Below, one piece after another: positions 15,809-27,643 of a DNA stretch of 64,000 nucleotides (positions are counted from its first letter, which is position 1; each line of letters opens with the position of its first letter). The notes under the pieces are model-generated. The model was not told where the DNA came from, did not search any database, and was given only the letters and a program-made list of their open reading frames with translations. A program made the translations under genes and the position numbers. Source of the stretch: Luteibacter pinisoli. Lineage in GTDB: Bacteria; Pseudomonadota; Gammaproteobacteria; Xanthomonadales; Rhodanobacteraceae. The stretch spans positions 496,001-560,000 of the forward strand of contig NZ_CP041046.1 in assembly GCF_006385595.1 (NCBI RefSeq), in the 5' to 3' direction.

Positions 15809-16576
15809 TTACGAACGCAGGCCGACGCCGCGGCTGAGCAGGCGCAGTGCCACCGCCGACAGGCCCACCACGAACACGCCCATGACGATGAAAGCCGTCA
15901 CGATGGGCACGTCGCTGACCCCGAGCACGCCGAAGCGGAACGCGTTCACCATGTACAGGATCGGGTTGACCAGCGAGATGCTGTGCCACGGCTCGCTGAG
16001 CAGGTCCACTGAGTAAAACACGCCGCCCAGGTAGGTGAGCGGGGTGAGGACGAAGGTCGGCACCAGTGCGATGTCGTCGAACTTCTTGGCGAACACCGCA
16101 TTGACGAAGCCGGCCAGCGAAAACACCGTGGCGCCGAGCAGCACGGAGAAGAACGTGGTGACCGGATGGGCCACGTGCAGGTCGGTGAAGAACAGGGCGA
16201 TGGTCAGCACCAGCGCGCCGACGATGATGCCGCGGGTGACGGCGCCGGTGACGTAGCCGAGCAGGATCACCCAGTTGGGCATGGGCGACACCAGCATCTC
16301 TTCCACGAAGCGGCCGAACTTCGCGCCGAAGAACGAGGAGGAGATATTGCCGTAGCTGTTGGTGATGATGCTCATCATCACCAGGCCCGGCACGATGTAC
16401 TGCATGTAGGTGAAGCCATGCATGGTGCCGATGCGGCTGCCGATGAGCTTGCCGAAGATGACGAAGTACAGCGTCATCGTGATGGCCGGCGGGATCAGCG
16501 TCTGCGTCCAGATGCGCAGGATGCGGACGATCTCGCGGCGGACGATGGTGCCGAGGGCGACGAGTTGCGTGCTCAT
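15809..16576 (-). CDS. ABC-2 type transporter permease
   Basis: A 255-residue membrane protein with six predicted helices and the ABC-2 permease pattern: an N-terminal amphipathic part (REIVRILRIWTQTL), then LIPPAITMTLYFVIFG, and a long polar loop with GRFVEEMLVSPMPNWVILLGY. It resembles E. coli YadH. It pairs with the ATPase encoded just upstream (start overlaps its stop by 4 bases). Such systems are usually exporters; the substrate cannot be read from the sequence. Confidence 0.88.
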   Translation of the reverse strand: MSTQLVALGTIVRREIVRILRIWTQTLIPPAITMTLYFVIFGKLIGSRIGTMHGFTYMQYIVPGLVMMSIITNSYGNISSSFFGAKFGRFVEEMLVSPMPNWVILLGYVTGAVTRGIIVGALVLTIALFFTDLHVAHPVTTFFSVLLGATVFSLAGFVNAVFAKKFDDIALVPTFVLTPLTYLGGVFYSVDLLSEPWHSISLVNPILYMVNAFRFGVLGVSDVPIVTAFIVMGVFVVGLSAVALRLLSRGVGLRS

Positions 16577-17505
16577 GCCTGGTTCTCCCGGCCGTGCTCG
16601 ACCAGGCGGACGAACAGTTCCTCGAGGCGATTGGCCTTGTTACGCATGGACGTCACCGTGATGCCGTGGGCCGACAGGGCGGCGAACAGCGAGTTCAGGT
16701 CGTGCGCGCGGGACATCTCGGCTTCCAGCGTGTGATCGTCGACCACGCGCAGGGTGACGCCGGGCAGGGCGGGCAGGTCGCCCGTGGTGCGGTTCACGTC
16801 CAGCACGAAGGTTTCCACGTCCAGGGTCGACAGCAGGCTCTTCATCGTGGTGTTCTTCACGATGCGGCCCTGGTCGATGATGGCGATGTTGCGGCAGAGC
16901 TGCTCCGCTTCCTCAAGGTAATGCGTGGTGAGGATCACGGTGGTGCCGGCGGCATTGATGCCGCTGACGAACTGCCACATCGAGCGGCGGATCTCGATAT
17001 CCACGCCTGCGGTGGGCTCGTCGAGGATCAGCAGCTTCGGCTCGTTCATCATCGCGCGGGCGATCATGAGGCGGCGCTTCATGCCGCCGGAGAGCATGCG
17101 CGCCTGGTGGTGCGCCTTGTCCCAAAGGCGCAGCTCCTTCAGGTACTTCTCCGCCCGCTCGGAGGCCTCGGCGCGGCCAATGCCGTAGAAGCCGGCCTGG
17201 TTCACGCAGATGTCGAAAGGCTTCTCGAACTGGTTGAAGTTGATTTCCTGGGGGACCAGGCCAATCAGCCGCATGGCGTCGCTGCGCCGCTTGTGGATCG
17301 ACACGCCGAAGACCTCGGCATCGCCGGAGGAGGCGTTGACCAGGGACGACAGGATGCCGATCAGGGTGGACTTGCCGGCACCGTTCGGGCCGAGCAGGGC
17401 GAAGAAATCCCCCGGCTGGACGGTGAGCGAGACCCCTTTCAGGGCCTCGACGCCGTTGCCGTAGGTTTTCCGCAGATCTTTAACGTGTAAGGCAGGGGTG
17501 GTCAT
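16573..17505 (-). CDS. ABC transporter ATP-binding protein (YadG-like)
   Basis: A 310-residue ATPase with Walker A GPNGAGKST, the signature LSGGMKRR, Walker B LLILDEPTAGVD and the switch histidine in TTHYLEEAE. A C-terminal domain of about 80 residues is typical of the drug/export (DRA, CcmA-like) subfamily and of E. coli YadG. It energises the permease encoded by the next gene. The 82-base space to the divergent reductase gene holds both promoters. Confidence 0.9.
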   Translation of the reverse strand: MTTPALHVKDLRKTYGNGVEALKGVSLTVQPGDFFALLGPNGAGKSTLIGILSSLVNASSGDAEVFGVSIHKRRSDAMRLIGLVPQEINFNQFEKPFDICVNQAGFYGIGRAEASERAEKYLKELRLWDKAHHQARMLSGGMKRRLMIARAMMNEPKLLILDEPTAGVDIEIRRSMWQFVSGINAAGTTVILTTHYLEEAEQLCRNIAIIDQGRIVKNTTMKSLLSTLDVETFVLDVNRTTGDLPALPGVTLRVVDDHTLEAEMSRAHDLNSLFAALSAHGITVTSMRNKANRLEELFVRLVEHGRENQA

Positions 17506-17587
17506 GGGCTGCGCCGGGATGACAAGCCGCCTATTATACCGGGCTTTGCCCGGCCACCCTGTTCCCGGGCGTCAACAGAGACTTTCC

Positions 17588-18334
17588 ATGGCTGAACAAT
17601 TCCAGCTCCGCCTCGCCGATAGCTTCATGCTGGCCCCCGCGGTGCGGCACATGGCCTTCGAGCGCGCGGACGGCCAGCCCCTGGCCTTCGTGCCCGGCCA
17701 GTTCCTCCAGGTGCATTTCCAATACGAAGACGGCAAGGCCACCAAGCGCAGCTACTCGGTGGGTACCGTGGGCGACGGCACCAGCCCGGTCGAGCGGATC
17801 GAAATCGCGGTTTCCTACGTGGAAGGCGGCGCGGCGACCAAGCTGCTGGGTGGCCTGGACCACGGCGGCCTGATCGATGCCAGCGGCCCGTACGGCCGTT
17901 TCTGCCTGATGGACGGGGACCAGAACCAGCGCTACATCCTGATCGCCACCGGCACCGGGGTCACCCCGTACCGGGCCATGCTGCCGCAGATCGAGGCCCT
18001 GATGGCCTCGCGCGGCTGCCGTTTCGTGCTCCTTTATGGCGCCCGCAACGAGGGCGAGCTGCTCTATGGCGAGGAGTTCGAGGCCTTCGCGCGCAAGCAC
18101 GAGGGGTTTGATTTCCATCCCTGCTTCAGCCGCGGCCCCCGCCCGAATCCCCGCCCTCACGATCGCGTGGGCTATGTCCAGGCGATGCTGGCCGAACTCG
18201 AGCCGAAGGCCGAAGGCGATATCGCCTACCTGTGCGGCAATCCGAACATGGTGGATGCCTCCTTCGCGGCGCTGAAGGAGCACGGGCTCCCGGTGCAGCA
18301 CATCCGTCGCGAGAAATACATCAGCTCGCGCTGA
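17588..18334 (+). CDS. fpr: Ferredoxin--NADP reductase
   Basis: A 248-residue flavoprotein. The FAD-binding barrel contains RSYSVG (about 57-62, the R-x-Y-S motif), and the NADP domain contains ATGTGVTPYRAML and a C-terminal LCGNPNMVD. Length matches bacterial Fpr. It moves electrons between NADPH and ferredoxin or flavodoxin in the cytoplasm, often for oxidative-stress repair. The ATG at 17588 is chosen because the conserved region begins directly after it and AGAGACTTT lies upstream. The next gene starts 23 bases downstream, so the two may be cotranscribed. Confidence 0.9.
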   Translation: MAEQFQLRLADSFMLAPAVRHMAFERADGQPLAFVPGQFLQVHFQYEDGKATKRSYSVGTVGDGTSPVERIEIAVSYVEGGAATKLLGGLDHGGLIDASGPYGRFCLMDGDQNQRYILIATGTGVTPYRAMLPQIEALMASRGCRFVLLYGARNEGELLYGEEFEAFARKHEGFDFHPCFSRGPRPNPRPHDRVGYVQAMLAELEPKAEGDIAYLCGNPNMVDASFAALKEHGLPVQHIRREKYISSR

Positions 18335-18357
18335 TATCGGGGCATATACTCCCGCCC

Positions 18358-19638
18358 ATGCACGCCAAGGCCGATACCGCACCGCTCTCACCCGAGATGC
18401 GCCATTACGCCGCCCTGGACCAGCGCCTGCTGGCCGCGGTACGCAATATCCGCATCCTGCCCACGGTGTCGTGGCCGGCCTCGGTGGAAGAGCGGCTGAT
18501 CGAGGAATTCAGCGCCGGCCGGGTCTCCGTGCCGGAGATCCTCTACCACCCGCCCGATCTCTCCGAGACGCGGGCGGAGCTGGAGGCCATCGAGGCCCAG
18601 GCCAGCGAAGACCACCCGATCGCGGACTACCTGCGGCGGACCGCTGAATCCTGGCGAGTGGCCACGCGCATGCTCGAGGCGGCCGGCACCGATGGGGTCA
18701 CCGAGGCCTCGGTGCTGCTCTATGGCCGCCCGGGCGATGCGATTCCCGGCAGCAATCGCAGCAACCTGGATGCCGCGGCCTATTTCGTGAACCTGGCCGA
18801 CGAGCTCGGCGCGGACCTGGACACCGAGGACGCCGCCGGCAATATCACCGCCGACGAACTGCGCCGCGACATGAGCGCGAGCCTGGACGCGTTCTTCGCC
18901 CCGGGCACCATCGCGGTGGAAGTGGACCCCGAACTCACCGCCAAGGCGGCGGCCGGTGCAACCCGCATCCGCCTGCGCGGCGGCGCCCGCTTCACCGAGT
19001 ACGACCGCCACCAGCTGCTGGCGCACGAGGCCTTCGTCCACTCGCTCACGGCATTGAACGGCCGCGAGCAACCGGTGCTGGCCTCGCTGGCGCGTACCTC
19101 GCCACGCGTCACCGCGACCCAGGAAGGCCTGGCCGTGTTCGCCGAGCTGATGTCGGGCGCCATCGACATTTCGCGGCTGAAGCGCATCAGCCTGCGCATC
19201 CTGGCCATCGACATGGCCATGAACGGCGCCGATTTCGTCGAGGTGTTCCGCTATTTCCGCGTCTGCGGGCAGAGCGTGCCGGACAGCTTCCACTCCGCCC
19301 AGCGGGTGTTCCGTGGCGTGCCGCTCACCGGCGGCTCGGCCTTCGCGAAAGACAACGTCTACCTCACCGGCCTGCTCGCGGTGCACACCTTTTTCCGCTG
19401 GGCGCTGCGCCAGCGCCGCCTGGACCTGTTGCGCAACCTGTTCTCGGGCAAGCTGGCGCTGCATGACGTGATGTCCCTCGAGGCGCATTTCGAGAGCGGC
19501 GACATCGCGGCGCCGCGCTACCTGCCACCGTGGATGCAGCACGTGCACGGACTGGCCGGGAAGCTGGCGTTCTCCCTCTTCGTCAACCATATCCACATGG
19601 CCGGCGTGGAAGCCGAGGAAATCTCCCTCGGCTTGTGA
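18358..19638 (+). CDS. DUF1704 (QEGLA-motif) metallopeptidase-like protein
   Basis: A 426-residue protein of the family named flavohemoglobin expression-modulating QEGLA motif protein. It has HEAFVH, an HExxxH zinc motif, and TQEGLAVFAE about 40 residues later, which supplies the third zinc ligand and the family name. Eukaryotic relatives (MATCAP) are tyrosine carboxypeptidases that trim tubulin; the bacterial substrate is unknown. No signal peptide, so it acts in the cytoplasm. The start is the ATG at 18358, before MHAKADTAPLSPEMR. It follows fpr closely and ends 5 bases before a convergent gene. Confidence 0.85.
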   Translation: MHAKADTAPLSPEMRHYAALDQRLLAAVRNIRILPTVSWPASVEERLIEEFSAGRVSVPEILYHPPDLSETRAELEAIEAQASEDHPIADYLRRTAESWRVATRMLEAAGTDGVTEASVLLYGRPGDAIPGSNRSNLDAAAYFVNLADELGADLDTEDAAGNITADELRRDMSASLDAFFAPGTIAVEVDPELTAKAAAGATRIRLRGGARFTEYDRHQLLAHEAFVHSLTALNGREQPVLASLARTSPRVTATQEGLAVFAELMSGAIDISRLKRISLRILAIDMAMNGADFVEVFRYFRVCGQSVPDSFHSAQRVFRGVPLTGGSAFAKDNVYLTGLLAVHTFFRWALRQRRLDLLRNLFSGKLALHDVMSLEAHFESGDIAAPRYLPPWMQHVHGLAGKLAFSLFVNHIHMAGVEAEEISLGL

Positions 19639-19643
19639 TCCCC

Positions 19644-21266
19644 TCAGTGGATGCGGAACACGCCCGGTGACTCGGCGTAGAACGGTTGTGAGTCGCACGA
19701 CAGGCGCAGCCGGGCTGAATCGGTGGCGCTGCCGGCGGGGAGCGTGACCGCGGCGCTGCCGCTGTTCTCCACGTCCTTCGCGACAGCCGCCCACGACGCA
19801 CCGCCATCGCGCGACAGCGCCACGTCCAGGAAATGACACCGGATCGGGGGAAGCGTCGTCCCGGCGGGATCCCAGCGCAGCCCCAGCGGCGCACCGGCCA
19901 CGGCGTCCCCGACCGGCTCGATCGCAAAGGGCCGCCCCGTATCGACGACCTGCACGCGCGCGTCCGCGCTGGCGACCGTCGCCGTGGCGCCACCGTTGTC
20001 GCGTACCGTCAGGCGGACATCAAGCCAGCGCGAGTCGGTCGGCAGGGCGTGGGCAAAGGCCTGGCGGAGGTGCCGTTCGGGCCGGCGGGGCTGAAAAAAC
20101 GCAGGGTGGCCGATGTCGTCCCAGGCGTAGGTGAGCTCCCGACCGGGCTCCCCGGACGCGACGATGGCGTCCAGCCAGAACGGCGTGCGTGCCGGCACCA
20201 CGCGCGATTCCGCCATCGTCTCCGGGTCGATCCACGGCGCCATGACGTCCACCAGCCGCTTCTTCGCGCACCGCCCGCCACGCGAGGCCAGCCAGGTGCG
20301 CACGCGGACGATGCTTTCGCCGTCGAACGCCAGGCAGTTCACGCACCGCCTGGCCCGGAATGGCGCACCCAGCTGGTTGCCCAGCACCAGCAGCAGGTGG
20401 CCCAGGGCCGTTTCCGGATCGGGCGCGCCGCTCCAGGCGGCGGCTTTGTGCGTCGCCAGGTAGTCCGCATCCATGGCATCGCTGCACACCGTACCCGTGT
20501 CGGACTCTCCGCCGTCCAGGCCAATCAGGGCCTGGCCGAGGTCATACGAGGAAGCGGGGAGGCGCCGGGCGATGAGCTCGGCTGCTGCCGTGCGTGGCTC
20601 GCCGTGGCGCAGGGGGTCGCCCTCGCCGTCGGTGATGATCAGCAGGTCGTTTCTCGCGGCCAGCGTCACATGCACGCCCAGGTCCGTTTCAAGCACCTCG
20701 TTGGCGCGGTTGGCCAGGTGGACAGCCGCGCCAAGTGCGGCGTCACGCGTACCGCCATGGGCGGCGACGAATCGACTGCCCAGGGCGAGCGCGAGGCGGA
20801 ACTCGTAGTGCACGTTGCCCTGGCTGGTGGAGCGCGCGACACGACGGAGCGCAGGGTTCGCGGCTGCCCGGCGCGCTCCGTTCGCCCGCCACGCTGACGC
20901 TGGCAAGGCAGCGGGCAGCGCCCGCATTTCCTGCCAGTCGCCGTCGGCAGCACGGACGTGGAGCCGGGCCGTCGCGCCGGCGTAATCCAGTCGGGCTTGC
21001 CGCCCCTGGCCGTCTCGGCCACGAAAGCTGCGCATCGCCGGATACCGTCGCATCAGCTCAGCCGGCAGGGTTCGCGAGTCGGTCATCGTGAACGTGGATG
21101 ACGACTCGGGGCCGGTCGGCAAGCGCACCGGTGTACTGGCGCGGCCGTCGGGCGGCAGCGCGAACAAGGCCTCGCGTGCGGCCTGTACCGTGTTGGCGTC
21201 GGGGTTTGCGCTGGCGGCGCACGGCCAGCAGAGGAAGAGCAGGAGGGAAAGGGCAGGGTGGCGCAT
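19644..21266 (-). CDS. Exported reprolysin-like protein with a destroyed active site (pseudopeptidase)
   Basis: A 540-residue protein with a signal peptide (LSLLLFLCWPCAASA). Residues about 152-305 follow the secreted M12B/reprolysin-like pattern: YEFRLALALGSRFVAAHGGT, VHLANRANEVLETDLGVHVTL, TDTGTVC and a YLATH segment. Where HExxHxxGxxH is expected, residues 293-303 read LVLGNQLGAPF: the glycines of the scaffold remain, but all three zinc histidines and the catalytic glutamate are gone. A C-terminal Ig-like domain with W..V and RLRLSC follows. The open frame is intact, so it is probably a functional binding protein, perhaps a T2SS substrate, not a decaying gene. The upstream ATG at 21311 would precede the signal peptide by 15 residues and is not preferred. 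Confidence 0.7.
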   Translation of the reverse strand: MRHPALSLLLFLCWPCAASANPDANTVQAAREALFALPPDGRASTPVRLPTGPESSSTFTMTDSRTLPAELMRRYPAMRSFRGRDGQGRQARLDYAGATARLHVRAADGDWQEMRALPAALPASAWRANGARRAAANPALRRVARSTSQGNVHYEFRLALALGSRFVAAHGGTRDAALGAAVHLANRANEVLETDLGVHVTLAARNDLLIITDGEGDPLRHGEPRTAAAELIARRLPASSYDLGQALIGLDGGESDTGTVCSDAMDADYLATHKAAAWSGAPDPETALGHLLLVLGNQLGAPFRARRCVNCLAFDGESIVRVRTWLASRGGRCAKKRLVDVMAPWIDPETMAESRVVPARTPFWLDAIVASGEPGRELTYAWDDIGHPAFFQPRRPERHLRQAFAHALPTDSRWLDVRLTVRDNGGATATVASADARVQVVDTGRPFAIEPVGDAVAGAPLGLRWDPAGTTLPPIRCHFLDVALSRDGGASWAAVAKDVENSGSAAVTLPAGSATDSARLRLSCDSQPFYAESPGVFRIH

Positions 21267-21480
21267 CGCGGCCTCGTGGCATGGCAGGCAGGCCAGCGTA
21301 CGCAGGCGCATGGCGTTGCAATGCAGGTATGCATCGCCGTCATGTGTAGGCGTTGCGTATCACTGCTTGTCGCAAAGCAACACACCGCGTCCCATGGCCA
21401 GCACGGACGCGGTGGTAACATCGGGGCTTGCCGCGCGGCCCGGGCCGCGCCCCCAGCTACCTACAGTCCCCCAGGATCCC

Positions 21481-23775
21481 ATGGCCATTTCAGAGGAACT
21501 GCGGCAAGCCGCCCTCGAGTACCACCGTCTTCCCCGCCCGGGCAAGATCAAGGTCACGCCGACGACGTCGCTGCTCACCCAGCGCGACCTCTCCCTGGCG
21601 TATTCGCCGGGCGTGGCCGCGGCGTGCGATGCCATCGTCGCGGACCCGCGCGAAGCCGCCGAGCTCACCGCGCGTTCCAACCTCGTCGCCGTCATCACCA
21701 ATGGCACCGCGGTGCTGGGCCTGGGCAACATCGGCGCGCTGGCCAGCAAGCCGGTGATGGAAGGCAAGGGCGTGCTGTTCCAGAAGTTCGCCGGCATCGA
21801 TGTGTTCGACATCGAAATCAACGAGACCGACCCGGACAAGCTGGTCGACATCATTGCCAGCCTCGAGCCCACCTTCGGTGGCATCAACCTCGAAGACATC
21901 AAGGCGCCGGAATGCTTCGTCGTGGAGCGCAAGCTGCGCGAGCGCATGAAGATCCCGGTGTTCCACGATGACCAGCATGGCACCGCGATCATCGTCGGTG
22001 CCGCGGTCATCAACGCGCTGCTGGTCACCGGCAAGAAGATCGAGGACGTGAAGCTCGCCACCACGGGCATGGGCGCGGCGGGCATCTCCTGCGTCGACAT
22101 GCTGGTGACGCTCGGCCTGAAGCCGGAAAACATCCTGGCCTTCGACCGCGACGGCGTGCTGCACAACGAGCGCACTGACCTTGATCCGGACAAGCAGCGC
22201 TACGCGCGCAACACGCCCAAGCGCACGCTTGCCGAGATCGTCGAAGGCGCCGACATCTTCCTCGGCCTCTCCGCTGGCGGGATCCTGAAGCCGGAAATGG
22301 TCGCCACGATGGCCGACCGTCCCATCATCTTCGCGCTGGCCAACCCGAACCCGGAAATCCTGCCCGAGGACGCCAAGGCCGTCCGGCCGGACTGCATCAT
22401 GGCCACTGGCCGTTCGGATTACCCGAACCAGGTGAACAACGCACTGTGCTTCCCGTACCTGTTCCGCGGCGCGCTGGATGTCGGCGCGTCGGTGATCAAC
22501 GAGCAGATGAAGGTGGCCTGCGTGAAAGCCATCGCCGAACTGGCACGCCGCGAAGCCTCCGACGTGAGCGCGCGCGCGTACGGCGGCAAGCCGCCGAGCT
22601 TTGGCCCTGAGTACCTGATTCCGCAGCCGTTCGATCCGCGCCTGCTGATGCAGCTGCCGCCGGCCATCGCCAAGGCGGCGATGGATTCGGGCGTGGCCGA
22701 GCGTCCCATCGAGGATTTCCCGGCCTACGTCGAGAAACTCACCAGCTTCGTGTTCCGCACGGGCCTGCTGATGAAGCCCGTGTTCGATCGCGCCAAGGCC
22801 GATCCGAAGCGCGTGGTGTACGCCGAAGGCGAAGAAGAAACCGTGCTGCGCGCCGTGCAGACGGTGGTGGACGAAGGCCTGGCCCGGCCCATCCTGGTCG
22901 GCCGCCCCGACGTCATCGAAAAGCGCATTGCGCGGGCGGGCCTGCGCCTGAAGCCCGGTGTCGATTTCGAGATGTGCAACATCCACTCCGATCCGCGCTT
23001 CGAAGACTACTGGAAGCTCTATCACTCACTGATGGAACGTCGCGGCGTCACCCCGGCATCGGCGAAGGCGGTGGTGCGTTCGCGCCCGACCGTCATTGCT
23101 GCGCTGATGGTGGAGCGCGGCGAAGCCGACGCGATGATCTGCGGCCTGGTCGGTACCTACCAGAGCAAGCTGGATTACATCCGCGACATCATCGGCCTCG
23201 ACGAGAGCGTGTGCGAGGCATCCGCCATGGCCGCCGTGGCGACGGAGAAGGGCACCTTCTTCTTCCTCGACACCTACGTGCAGGAAGACCCGACCGCCGA
23301 GCAAATCGCCGAAGCGACGATGCAGGCCTCGATCCGCCTGAAGCTGTTCGGTATCCAGCCCAAGATCGCCCTGCTGTCGAATTCCAACTTCGGCAGCCGG
23401 GAAACGCGCAACTCGCGGAAGATGCGCGAGGCGCTGAAGCTGATCCGCGAGCGCGTGCCGCGCCTGGAAGTGGAAGGCGAGATGCAGGCCGACGTGGCCC
23501 TCACCCCCGAACTGCGCGAGCGGATTTTCCCGAACTCGCAGCTGGAGGGTAAGGCCAACGTCTTCGTGTTCCCGAACCTGGACGCGGCCAACACCGCCTA
23601 CAACATGGTGCGGGTGCTCTGCGACGGCGTGGTCATCGGCCCGATCCTCATGGGCGTGGCCAAGCCGGCGCACATCCTCACCCCGCAGGCCACGGTCCGC
23701 CGGGTGGTGAACATGACCTCGGTGGCCTGCGTGGAAGCCCAGATCCGCGCGGGAGCCCCTCGCACCCGCGTGTAA
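21481..23775 (+). CDS. maeB: NADP-dependent malic enzyme with phosphotransacetylase-like domain
   Basis: A 764-residue protein, close to the 759 of E. coli MaeB. The N-terminal half is a malic enzyme (SLAYSPGVAAAC, the Lys in NLEDIKAPECF, GTGMGAAGIS-like Rossmann motif as TGMGAAGIS). The C-terminal 320 residues resemble phosphotransacetylase (YAEGEEETVLRAVQ, NSNFGSRET) but act as a regulatory domain that senses acetyl-CoA. The enzyme decarboxylates malate to pyruvate with NADPH production. The ATG at 21481 starts the conserved region. Pyruvate made here is the substrate of the next gene, aceE. Confidence 0.95.
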   Translation: MAISEELRQAALEYHRLPRPGKIKVTPTTSLLTQRDLSLAYSPGVAAACDAIVADPREAAELTARSNLVAVITNGTAVLGLGNIGALASKPVMEGKGVLFQKFAGIDVFDIEINETDPDKLVDIIASLEPTFGGINLEDIKAPECFVVERKLRERMKIPVFHDDQHGTAIIVGAAVINALLVTGKKIEDVKLATTGMGAAGISCVDMLVTLGLKPENILAFDRDGVLHNERTDLDPDKQRYARNTPKRTLAEIVEGADIFLGLSAGGILKPEMVATMADRPIIFALANPNPEILPEDAKAVRPDCIMATGRSDYPNQVNNALCFPYLFRGALDVGASVINEQMKVACVKAIAELARREASDVSARAYGGKPPSFGPEYLIPQPFDPRLLMQLPPAIAKAAMDSGVAERPIEDFPAYVEKLTSFVFRTGLLMKPVFDRAKADPKRVVYAEGEEETVLRAVQTVVDEGLARPILVGRPDVIEKRIARAGLRLKPGVDFEMCNIHSDPRFEDYWKLYHSLMERRGVTPASAKAVVRSRPTVIAALMVERGEADAMICGLVGTYQSKLDYIRDIIGLDESVCEASAMAAVATEKGTFFFLDTYVQEDPTAEQIAEATMQASIRLKLFGIQPKIALLSNSNFGSRETRNSRKMREALKLIRERVPRLEVEGEMQADVALTPELRERIFPNSQLEGKANVFVFPNLDAANTAYNMVRVLCDGVVIGPILMGVAKPAHILTPQATVRRVVNMTSVACVEAQIRAGAPRTRV

Positions 23776-23784
23776 CTCATTGAT

Positions 23785-23811
23785 CCGGGAGCCCACAGGG
23801 TGGGTTCCCGG
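23785..23811 (+). terminator. Possible terminator of maeB
   Basis: CCGGGAGCCCAC (23785-23796) pairs with GTGGGTTCCCGG (23800-23811) with one G-U pair and a 3-base loop. It starts 9 bases after the stop. No clear T-run follows, so termination would be weak or factor-assisted. Confidence 0.4.
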
Positions 23812-23945
23812 GGTATTTGAATCGATTCAGATGCGCCGTACGGCCGCGTATGCCGGAACGATGCGTTATTATCAACAGGTTTTCCCGCACCCCAGCGGGT
23901 CTTTCAGTCCCCCATGAGCGCGCCAAAAGCGCTGCCGGAGCTTCC

Positions 23946-26639
<2,694 letters not shown>

Positions 26640-26664
26640 CCGTTCTCCGGCAGGGTGTGAGAAA

Positions 26665-26690
26665 GGGGCGCTTCGGCGCCCCTTTTTCTT
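26665..26690 (+). terminator. Rho-independent terminator of aceE
   Basis: GGGGCGC (26665-26671), loop TTCG, GCGCCCC (26676-26682), then TTTTTCTTT. A UUCG tetraloop with a strong GC stem and a T-run, 25 bases after the stop. Confidence 0.9.
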
Positions 26691-26786
26691 TGCCATCGTT
26701 TTGCCCCTGAACCGTCACGCCCTGTCGATGGCGGGTGGCGGCCGAAGCTGGTATTCCTGTGGCATGCCCGTCATGGAACATGCGTC

Positions 26787-27134
26787 ATGCGCTTAGCCCT
26801 TCTTTGCACCACCGTCGTTGCACTCGCCGCCTGTGCGACCACCGGCGACCACCACGGCTCGCGCGAGCGCCTCGTTTACATCGCCGCCGAGAAAGTGCCC
26901 TGCAGCGCCGGCGCCATGAAAACCGAGTGCCTGCAGTACCGCGAGCAGCCGAACCAGCCCTGGCAGCTTAACTACGCGCCTGTCGATAACTTCGACTGGA
27001 AGCAGGGCAACGAGTACCTGGTGAAGATCACCGAGTTCGAGGTGAAGAACCCGCCGGCCGACGCCTCACGCACGCGCTGGCGCGTGGAGAAAATCGTGGA
27101 GCAGCATCCGGTGAATGATCCGCCGGTGCCGTGA
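26787..27134 (+). CDS. DUF4377 lipoprotein
   Basis: A 115-residue protein with a lipoprotein signal (LLCTTVVALAAC, lipobox LAAC, Cys16). The mature part has VYIAAEKVPCSAG, CLQYREQPNQPWQL and FDWKQGNEYLVKITEFEVKNPPADASRTRW, which fits the DUF4377 domain found in META/HslJ-type envelope proteins. Two further cysteines probably form a disulfide. The role is unknown; such proteins sit in the outer or inner membrane facing the periplasm. It stands alone between two terminators. Confidence 0.75.
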   Translation: MRLALLCTTVVALAACATTGDHHGSRERLVYIAAEKVPCSAGAMKTECLQYREQPNQPWQLNYAPVDNFDWKQGNEYLVKITEFEVKNPPADASRTRWRVEKIVEQHPVNDPPVP

Positions 27135-27149
27135 TGGATCGACAGGTAT

Positions 27150-27178
27150 AAAAAAAGACCGGGATCGCTCCCGGTCTT
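27150..27178 (-). terminator. Rho-independent terminator for the minus-strand gene at 27215-27541
   Basis: AAGACCGGGA (27155-27164) and TCCCGGTCTT (27169-27178) form a perfect 10-base stem with a 4-base loop. The plus-strand A-run at 27150-27156 becomes a U-run only on the minus strand, so it serves the DUF883-like gene. Confidence 0.85.
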
Positions 27179-27214
27179 CCCCCGTCCCTAGCGACAGGTT
27201 TCAATCGACGTCTT

Positions 27215-27541
27215 TCAATCGTCGTCGCGCAGTGCGTGGCGAATCAGCAGGAACGTGCCGATGGCCGCGGCAGCAATCCCGATGGTGAGGCCCGGGTTGC
27301 GGCGCACCTGCTTGCGCAGGCGGCGATACTGGTAGGTGGCTTCATCAGCGAAGTCTTCGGCCATGTAGCGCACCTTCTGCCCGTTGGCGTTGCGCTTGGC
27401 GAACTTGCTCGTGACGCGGCGGGTGCGGTCCAGGAGATCGCGGCCCTGGTCGTAGGCTTCGTCACCATAGTGGCGGACGCGCCCCGATACACCGTTAACG
27501 GCGCTCTCGACCTGACGCGCGAATTCGCGGTTTCTATTCAT
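27215..27541 (-). CDS. Small membrane-anchored YqjD/ElaB (DUF883)-like protein
   Basis: A 108-residue protein with a charged, coiled N-terminal part (GDEAYDQGRDLLDRTRRVTSKFAKR...) and one C-terminal helix, RRNPGLTIGIAAAAIGTFLLIRHALR. This is the layout of ElaB/YqjD proteins, which anchor to the inner membrane by a C-terminal helix and bind ribosomes in stationary phase. Similarity is by architecture, so DUF883 membership is probable, not certain. It is a single gene with its own terminator. Confidence 0.6.
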   Translation of the reverse strand: MNRNREFARQVESAVNGVSGRVRHYGDEAYDQGRDLLDRTRRVTSKFAKRNANGQKVRYMAEDFADEATYQYRRLRKQVRRNPGLTIGIAAAAIGTFLLIRHALRDDD

Positions 27542-27643
27542 CGGAAAGCTTCCTCTGCAGGCATGGCGATGGAGAACGACTGTGCGATCCCCACCGTGAT
27601 TGCCATGTAAACAGCCGCCGTCCGGTTGAGCGGCGATTCAGCG

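Noticed and set aside
18388..19839. 483-residue minus-strand frame opposite the DUF1704 gene
   Set aside because: The plus-strand protein has the full zinc motif; the reverse frame shows no motif and spans two genes.
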